A stretch of DNA of 64,000 nucleotides from Dasypus novemcinctus (Eukaryota > Chordata > Mammalia > Cingulata > Dasypodidae): assembly GCF_030445035.2 (NCBI RefSeq), contig NC_080690.1, forward strand, positions 31,150,796 through 31,214,795. The letters run 5' to 3'. The position numbers and the translations under genes are program-made. The first letter of the stretch is position 1. Each line of letters starts with the position of its first letter. Of this stretch, positions 58,160-64,000 are shown piece after piece. The notes under the pieces were generated by a model that was not told the origin of the DNA, did no database searches, and saw only the letters and a program-made list of their open reading frames with translations.

Positions 58160-58953
58160 TGTAGCAGTTTGACATAGTTATAAATTCCAAAAATAGATAT
58201 TGGATTATGTTTGTAAACTGGTCTGTACCTGGTTGTGATTAAATTATGATTAGGGCTTTGGTTGTGACTCATAGTTAAAAAGCATGGCAAAGGACAGAGT
58301 TGTAGTTTTTGATGCTAGAATCTTGAATTGGAGCCCCAGAAAGTAAGCACACAGAGGAGCTTGGTTGGGAGGAAAGAGAAGCAAGCCCCGGGAAAAGAGG
58401 AACACTTTTGATTGTACTACTTCAGAAAGAAGTAACTCAGGTTGAGTCTCTGCCCTCCTGCTGGATCTTTTGTAAACAGAAAAAGAGGGAGATACAGAGA
58501 GAAAAAAAGCCACCATTTTTTACTTTGCCACGAGAGAGAGAGGACATGGAGGTAAACAAGAGAAGCCCTGAGAGGCTGAGAGAGGTTGGAGAGTCTGGAA
58601 TCAGCAGAGCACAGAGGTATGGAAAGAGACCCCTGAGGGGCTGGCTGGGCAGATGGGGAAGTTCAAGGCTGAGGAGACAAGCCCTGTCATATGCCTAATG
58701 GTCTACAAATGAGCTCCAGGAGATGGCGATTCAGGAGGGGTGGGCAGGACCTCAGCTGAGATGGCTGCTATCTTGATTCGTCACATGGCAGGATGGCAGG
58801 ATTACCAGTGCTGACTTTGGTGAGAATCTTTCATGGTACCTTGATTTGGACATTTCATGGCCTCAGACCTGTAGGCTTTTACCTTAAATAAAATTCATAT
58901 AATATTAACTATTTCTGGTACTTCGCATTGGCAGCACTTGACAAACTAAGACA
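58160..58953 (+). mobile_element. Solo LTR, xenarthran MaLR-like, sense
   Basis: 794 bp beginning TGTAGCAGTTTGACA and ending GACAAACTAAGACA, flanked by GTTAG (58155-58159) and ATTAG (58954-58958), a 5-bp duplication with one change. AAATAAA is near 58886. It is about 240 bp longer than the copy at 4834-5389 because of a longer purine-rich middle. Confidence 0.85.
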
Positions 58954-59324
58954 ATTAGTATATGCTATTGCTTGGCTATTTAAGATGCCCCATATAAACA
59001 ATGGGTTTCAAAATAATGAGAATATAAACAACTCATATTTTCAGCTTTTCTCTGCACTGACCAAATGTCTTCACCCTCATCATACTTCTGTCTTCTTACA
59101 GGAAACTTTTCCCATTTCCTTTCAGGTTTTTTTTTTTTTTTTTTTCCTTTTATAAGTACTAGAGAGTTACTTGCTTTTTGTGCCTTGGAAATCAACAAAT
59201 ATTCTAGTGTGTCTCTTAAGCCAGAGATATGATATGAATGGGACAACTAATTCCATCTGTTTTAGGGATTACACTGTATGCCTCTACTACTTCAAAGATA
59301 ATTTAGGAATTAGAACACTGAGAT
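58954..59324. other. Unique spacer
   Basis: A T-run lies near 59130-59148. Nothing else recognised. Confidence 0.4.
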
Positions 59325-59480
59325 ATATATATTTTTAAATAATCAGTAACTGTTGGATATTTAGTATAATCATATAGTTGTGCATTATATACCAAGTTCC
59401 ATTGACTGTACACCTTTTATGGATTATATACTTTATTAATATGTATCAATAAAATTGATAGAAAATAAAATAAAAGTTGG
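59325..59480 (+). mobile_element. L1 3'-end fragment, sense
   Basis: TTCCATTGACTGTACACCTT and the AATAAAATTGAT tail match the L1-B 3' end at 24890-24960. Confidence 0.6.
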
Positions 59481-59749
59481 GTAATAATGTTAATCGATAC
59501 GTTCTTTAGTGGGGAGAAATCTTTTAAAAATATCCTATGATGGAATGCTGGAGGACACTAATGTTTTCTTTTCCTTCCTTATTCCACCCAAATGTTTCAA
59601 GTATTAGTGAGTACATAATATATACTGATTCACTCCTAGTGGTAAAATTAATTATCTGAATTTTTCCCAGTCTACTATATTCTGTCAATCTCCATCTATA
59701 ATTAATTAATAATGGATTTCTTTTTTCTATCTTCCTTGCTTGTCTTCTT

Positions 59750-59925
59750 TTTTTGTCGTTATTTATTTTTTAATGTTAAATTTTAAAAAATGAGGTCCCC
59801 ATATACTTCTTACCCCCTTCACCCCACTCCTCCCCCCATAACAACATCCTCCTCCATCATCATGAGACATTCATTGCACTTGGTGAATACATCTCTGAGC
59901 ACCGCTGCACCTCATGGTCCTTGCT
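59750..59925 (-). mobile_element. L1 3'-end fragment, antisense
   Basis: ATGAGGTCCCCATATAC and the CACTTGGTGAATACATCTCTG word match the antisense L1-C end at 6428-6540. Confidence 0.75.
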
Positions 59926-59937
59926 TGTCTTCTAACC

Positions 59938-60544
59938 TGTATTAGTCAGCTAAAGGGGTTGAAATTGGTTGGCTTTTATAAAAAAGTATTTATCTGGGGT
60001 AAAAGCTTACAGTTACAAGGCCCTAAAGAGTCCAACTCAAGGCTGTTTTCTCACCAAAGTCAGTCGCCACATGTTGAAACACGATAGTGGACCACCTCTG
60101 CCTGGTCTCTCCATCCTTCTTCCTCTTAAGACTCCATGTGCACAGCTTCTTCTGATCTCAGCTATAGGCTGATGTAGGACTCAGGGCTTGTTTTTTTCCA
60201 GGTCTTACAGCTGCTCAGCTGGTCTGTTCTCTTCAGCTGTAAACTCTCAGGTGAATGGCTCATCTCTCCCTAGAGCCCCAGAATCAAACATGAGAGAGCT
60301 ATCTCCTCTTCTGTGTGTCTTCTTGAGTGAGTGTCCATTTATATCAGTCCACCAAGGGGTGGGGATTCAATCAGAGTCATGCCCTGCTAATGTGTTCTAA
60401 TCAAAGCCCTAATCTTAACATAATTTAATTAAAGAAATCTCAGTTGAATTTAATACAGTCAAAGGGTATCATGACCAGAGGAATAGATTAGTTTACAAAT
60501 GTAATCTCTCTTGTGGGAGTCATAAATAATCTCAAACTGCCACA
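59938..60544 (-). mobile_element. LTR, xenarthran MaLR-like, antisense
   Basis: 607 bp starting TGTATTAGTCAGCTAAAGG and ending AAACTGCCACA, homologous to the antisense copy at 26127-26725. A flanking duplication is not evident. Confidence 0.8.
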
Positions 60545-60925
60545 ATTCCCTAAACTTATGGCTACCATTCTGGTGGCATCCACCAATGCTGGACTCTGAA
60601 TTACATCCAGTCAGTATTCACATTTTACCAATTGTTTTATAAATGCTTGATTTGCTTGTTGAAGAGTTTATCTCCAAGGAGATCTAATAAAATCCTTACA
60701 TTGTGAATGGTTATTGTGTCTCTCAATTCTCTTTTAATTTGTATGTTATACTTTCACATTTTTTTTTCTCTCAGCATCTGTTCTTTTATTTTGCTTATGA
60801 AACTGTATCGTTTATCCTGAATAGTTTCTCCAGCCTGGATTTTGTTGATTATAATTCTGTCATGATATTTAACATGCTTATTTTTTTTAATTACTATAAA
60901 CTTTAATTACATCTAGGATCCTTAT
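60545..60925. other. Unassigned AT-rich sequence
   Basis: No gene seen; possibly old LINE-derived sequence that I cannot assign. Confidence 0.35.
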
Positions 60926-62290
60926 CAGATTAATAGTTTTCAGATCTACATAATGTCTGATAGTCTTTCTTTTTGTGATGCGCTAAAAGCATTTTTTTAA
61001 AATGACAGACTGGGGAAACTATTTGCCACACAGAATTAAATATCCCTAATATATTAAAAGCGTCTAAAAATTGGCCTAGCACTATGAAAGAGATTTCACA
61101 GAAAAATAAGTGGAAATCGCCTTTAACCCTTGGAAAATATGCTCAACCTCACTCATAATAAGATAAATAGAATTTAAATCCACTCCAAGTTACCATTTCT
61201 CATTTATAAAATTGGGAATAAAAAGTTTAACAATTTGCTTTCTTTGGTGGGTATGGGGATCCTGGCACAGTCATACATTCGTGACAAAAAAGAAAAGTGG
61301 CCCTAGGGAGAGGAAATTGGCAGTATCAAGCAAATCATATATATATTTCCAAGTATTACTCACTTGACACCAGTAATTCCACTTCTAGGAATCTAACCTA
61401 AAAGTCATACTGGTGGGAAAAAAAAAAAAAAGGATGAAATGACAATTGTGCAAAGCTTTTTTTTTTTTGCATCTATTCTTTTTTATTTTTAAGATTTATT
61501 TATTTATTCACCTCCTCCCCCTTGCAGCTTGCTTGCTGTCTGCTCTCTGTGTCCATTCACTGTGCGTTCTTCTGTGTCTGCTGGTCTCCCTTTGTTGCAT
61601 CATCTTGCTGCACCAGCTCTCCACGGGCATGGGCCATCAGCTCTCCACAGGTGCAGGCTGTCAACTTTCCGTGGGCATGAGCTGTCAGCTCTCTGGGTGC
61701 ACAAGGCAGTTTGCCTTCACAAGGCAGCCCCGGGATATGAATCCAGTGCTTCCTATATGGTAGATGGGAGCCCAATCCATTGAGCCTCATCCACTTTCCT
61801 GTGCAAGGCTTTTTATTGAAGCATTGATTCTCAGAGTAAAGACTGAAAACTATGCCAATGACCATTAATAAAGGAGTTCCTAAATATACTTTGCACGTCT
61901 ATACGATGGTGTAAAAGGAGTAAGGAATTTCTTTATATGCCTATTCCAACATGATCTTAAGAAAATATTCAGTGGCAAAAGCAAGGTGGAAACATTATTT
62001 GTATGCTATGATTTATGTAAGAAAGAAGGGCATAATAATATATGTGTATATTTATACATACACCCACATTTAGTTATATTTCTAAAAGCAATGGAAGAAT
62101 AAACCTAAATTTAAATAAAAAATCTAAACCTAAACCAAAAATCATTACCTATGGAGGGAAAGAGGGAGGGAACAATGTGAACAAGATATGGGTAGAAACT
62201 AGAATTCTTTGAATATATCTGGTTTGTAGATTTGACTCTGGGAAAATGTAAATATTTCATGCATTAAATGAAACAAAATTAAATAAAAAA
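60926..62290 (+). mobile_element. Old L1ME-like 3' end, sense, interrupted by a SINE
   Basis: Wording such as CAGTAATTCCACTTCTAGGA and, after the SINE, GGAGTTCCTAAATATACT, AAAAGCAAGGTGGAAACA and TGTAGATTTGACTCTGGGAA follows the end of an old L1 ORF2 and 3' UTR. Confidence 0.65.
61463..61799 (-). mobile_element. DAS-related SINE, antisense
   Basis: T-rich tail with AAGATTTATTTATTTATTC at the left and tRNA-like head near 61790, containing the GC-rich body. Flanks TGTGCAAAGCTTTTT (61448-61462) and TGTGCAAGGCTTTTT (61800-61814) differ at one position. It is shorter than the DAS copies at 49728 and 62534, suggesting a different subfamily. Confidence 0.85.
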
Positions 62291-62533
62291 GGAATGCTTA
62301 AAATTGAAAGTAAAATGAATATAATATAAAATGAAATATTTCATGAGACTTTAAAATATATTAATTGAACAGTACATCCCTGAGAATACATAATGATAAA
62401 ATTTTAAAATGCCAATGGTATTCAATAATAATATTATTGATATAGTGTTTTTTGTAGATATTCTAAGTCTGTTGCATGTGAGCATTGTGAGTGGGTATGT
62501 GTTTAAAAAGCAAATAAGCAATTTAACAGTGTT

Positions 62534-62961
62534 GTGGGTTTTTTTAGATTTATTTATTTATTTATTTGTCTCCCCTTCCTCCCCTCACCCCGGTTGTCTG
62601 TTCTCTGTGTCTATTTGCTGCGTCGTCTTTGTCCGCTTCTTTGTCTGCTTCTGTTGTTGTCAGCAGCATGGGAATCTGTTTCTCTTTGTTGCATCATCTT
62701 GTTGTGTCAGCTCTCCCTGTGTGTGGCACCATTCCTGGGCAGGCTGCACTTTCTTTCATGCTGGGCAGCTCTCCTTACGGGGCGCACTCCTTGCACGTGG
62801 GGCTCCCCTATGCGGGGGCACCCCTGTGTGGCACGGCACTCCTTGCACGCATCAGGACTGCACATGGACCAGCTCCACACAGGTCAAGGAGACCAGGGTT
62901 TGAACCGAGGACCTCCCATGTGATAGACGGACGCCCTAACCACTGGGCCAAGTCTGCCACC
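62534..62961 (-). mobile_element. DAS SINE, antisense
   Basis: TAGATTTATTTATTTATTTA tail at the left and a head ending at GCCAAGTCTGCCAC at the right, with the full GC-rich body. Flanked by TAACAGTGTT at 62524-62533 and 62962-62971. Confidence 0.93.
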
Positions 62962-62971
62962 TAACAGTGTT

Positions 62972-63929
62972 TTTGAGAATCAAAATTTTCAGTGAGGATG
63001 AAAGAAGATATAGATTTAAAGCTGATGGTGTATTTAATAACAATGAATTCCTGAATTTTAGTTGGAATATTAGTATACATTCCTGATTAATTTTATTTAT
63101 ATTTCCTAGCTTTCTGTATACTGTATTCTGTTCTAGAATAATGGTAAGCCCAGTAGCTTAACACTCAGGAAGAAGTCTCTAAATGCCACATCCCAAAAAA
63201 AAGGTGCCTAGGAGAAATGGCCAAATCAAAATTGGGGCCAAGATGTGTTCAGGATAACCCTAGGACATCTTGCCATATCAAAAGGAAAAGGAGATATATA
63301 GATTACTGGGCTCTAGTAAAAAATACTCAGACAAACTTAAAAATACTATCATTGGCAAAAATAGGGTAATTTGAGAATACTGGCAATAACATGATAATGG
63401 ATTAGAGCACACATGTATGTCTATGATGGATTAATAAAAATATAAAAATACTAATTGTTCACCTTTGCAACATTCTGGAGAAGCAATTCATAATTTTGCA
63501 AAATGATAAATAAAAGGAAAAAACAAGTATTTCTCATGCCTTTTCTATTTCAGCATAACTAAAATGATGACATTTTTTCTTTATAGAAATATTCCAGGAG
63601 ATAAAGAAAGAATGAAGAGTTAGTCTAGCACTATTCTGCGATACCTACTGAATTAGTAGATCTAGGAAATGCAAATCATTGGTCTGTGTGACTATTCACT
63701 CTTCAATGTAAAACTGTTGTAATAATGAAGACTTTCTACTATGCACTCTCTGCCCCTAATCTTTTTTCTGTTTTCCTTCCTCCATTTTTTTGTCACTGCT
63801 TCTGACTATTCCTGCTTATATATTCTTTCAGTGAATTTTATAAGCATCTTGACTAGCTCCAGTTAAAAAATAGATCATACTATGTTGGAATTACTTTAAA
63901 TTCATACATTAATTTTAAGAAAACAGACT
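62972..63929. other. Unique AT-rich region
   Basis: Nothing recognised. Confidence 0.4.
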
Positions 63930-64000
63930 TATCGTGTGATTTAGTCTTCCTATCCAAAAAACATGGAAAGTCTTTTCAGTTGTTCAAATCTTCTCTTGTC
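63930..64000 (-). mobile_element. L1 ORF2 fragment running off the window
   Basis: TTTAGTCTTCCTATCCA, ACATGGAAAGTCTTTTCAG and CAAATCTTCTCTTG match the antisense ORF2 wording seen at 2500-2550 and 8015-8070. It is cut by the window edge. Confidence 0.6.

Noticed and set aside
62409..62964. Overlapping ORFs of 129-164 codons
   Set aside because: They read through a DAS SINE in antisense; the same cysteine-rich translations occur at 49765-50150 in the other SINE.

Overview
This window looks like nuclear DNA from a xenarthran mammal, most likely an armadillo (Dasypus-type). The deciding evidence is several copies of the tRNA-derived DAS SINE of armadillos at 25297-25758, 49728-50159, 61463-61799 and 62534-62961. 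It fits that the L1 elements, MaLR-type LTRs and retroviral LTRs are lineage-specific in look, while MIR, L2, MLT1 and old L1M fragments form the ancient mammalian background. I could not support any host protein-coding exon, tRNA, rRNA or CRISPR array. It reads as an AT-rich intergenic or intronic region in which most recognisable sequence is transposon-derived.

Layout. 205-6190: an antisense L1 (L1-A) with degenerate ORF1 and ORF2, interrupted by a solo MaLR-like LTR (4834-5389, 5-bp target duplication). 6350-12928: a second antisense L1 (L1-C) that reaches the 5' end, carries a tandem ~110-bp monomer array in its 5' UTR, and has lost the ORF1 RNA-binding domain and the ORF2 C-terminus. 13873-24985: a sense L1 (L1-B) split by an 8,035-bp betaretrovirus-like provirus. 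25297-27766: a DAS SINE, then an antisense MLT1 LTR holding two further solo LTRs. 30496-31267: a solo LTR. 31290-34465: a 5'-truncated L1 with a ~2.7-kb 3' UTR. 34475-46100: mainly unique sequence with MIRs, a hAT MITE and old LTRs. 46300-53000: nested old L1M/HAL1-type fragments with a DAS SINE. 53000-64000: L2, MIR, two MaLR-like LTRs, an old L1, two DAS SINEs, and an L1 fragment running off the end.

The centrepiece is the provirus at 16259-24293. It has paired LTRs (578 and 574 bp; 15 substitutions and one 4-bp indel by eye), a 6-bp ATGATG target duplication, a tRNA-Lys-type primer binding site, a polypurine tract, and gag-pro-pol-env order. Gag has a matrix start and two CCHC knuckles; pol has YMDD, RNase H and an integrase with D-D35-E spacing. 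It is defective: gag is frameshifted at an 11-C run, RNase H and integrase are frameshifted, most of the env ectodomain is gone, and a related LTR sits in reverse orientation 27 bp upstream of the gag start codon with its own 6-bp duplication (GGGCCC). A sister copy of that LTR sits at 26847-27726 with a CATGGA duplication. Unusual features are the absence of a dUTPase, a short hydrophobic ORF at the first AUG of the predicted genomic RNA, an in-phase TTTAAAC slippery heptamer near the gag end, and a very short TATA-to-poly(A) distance.
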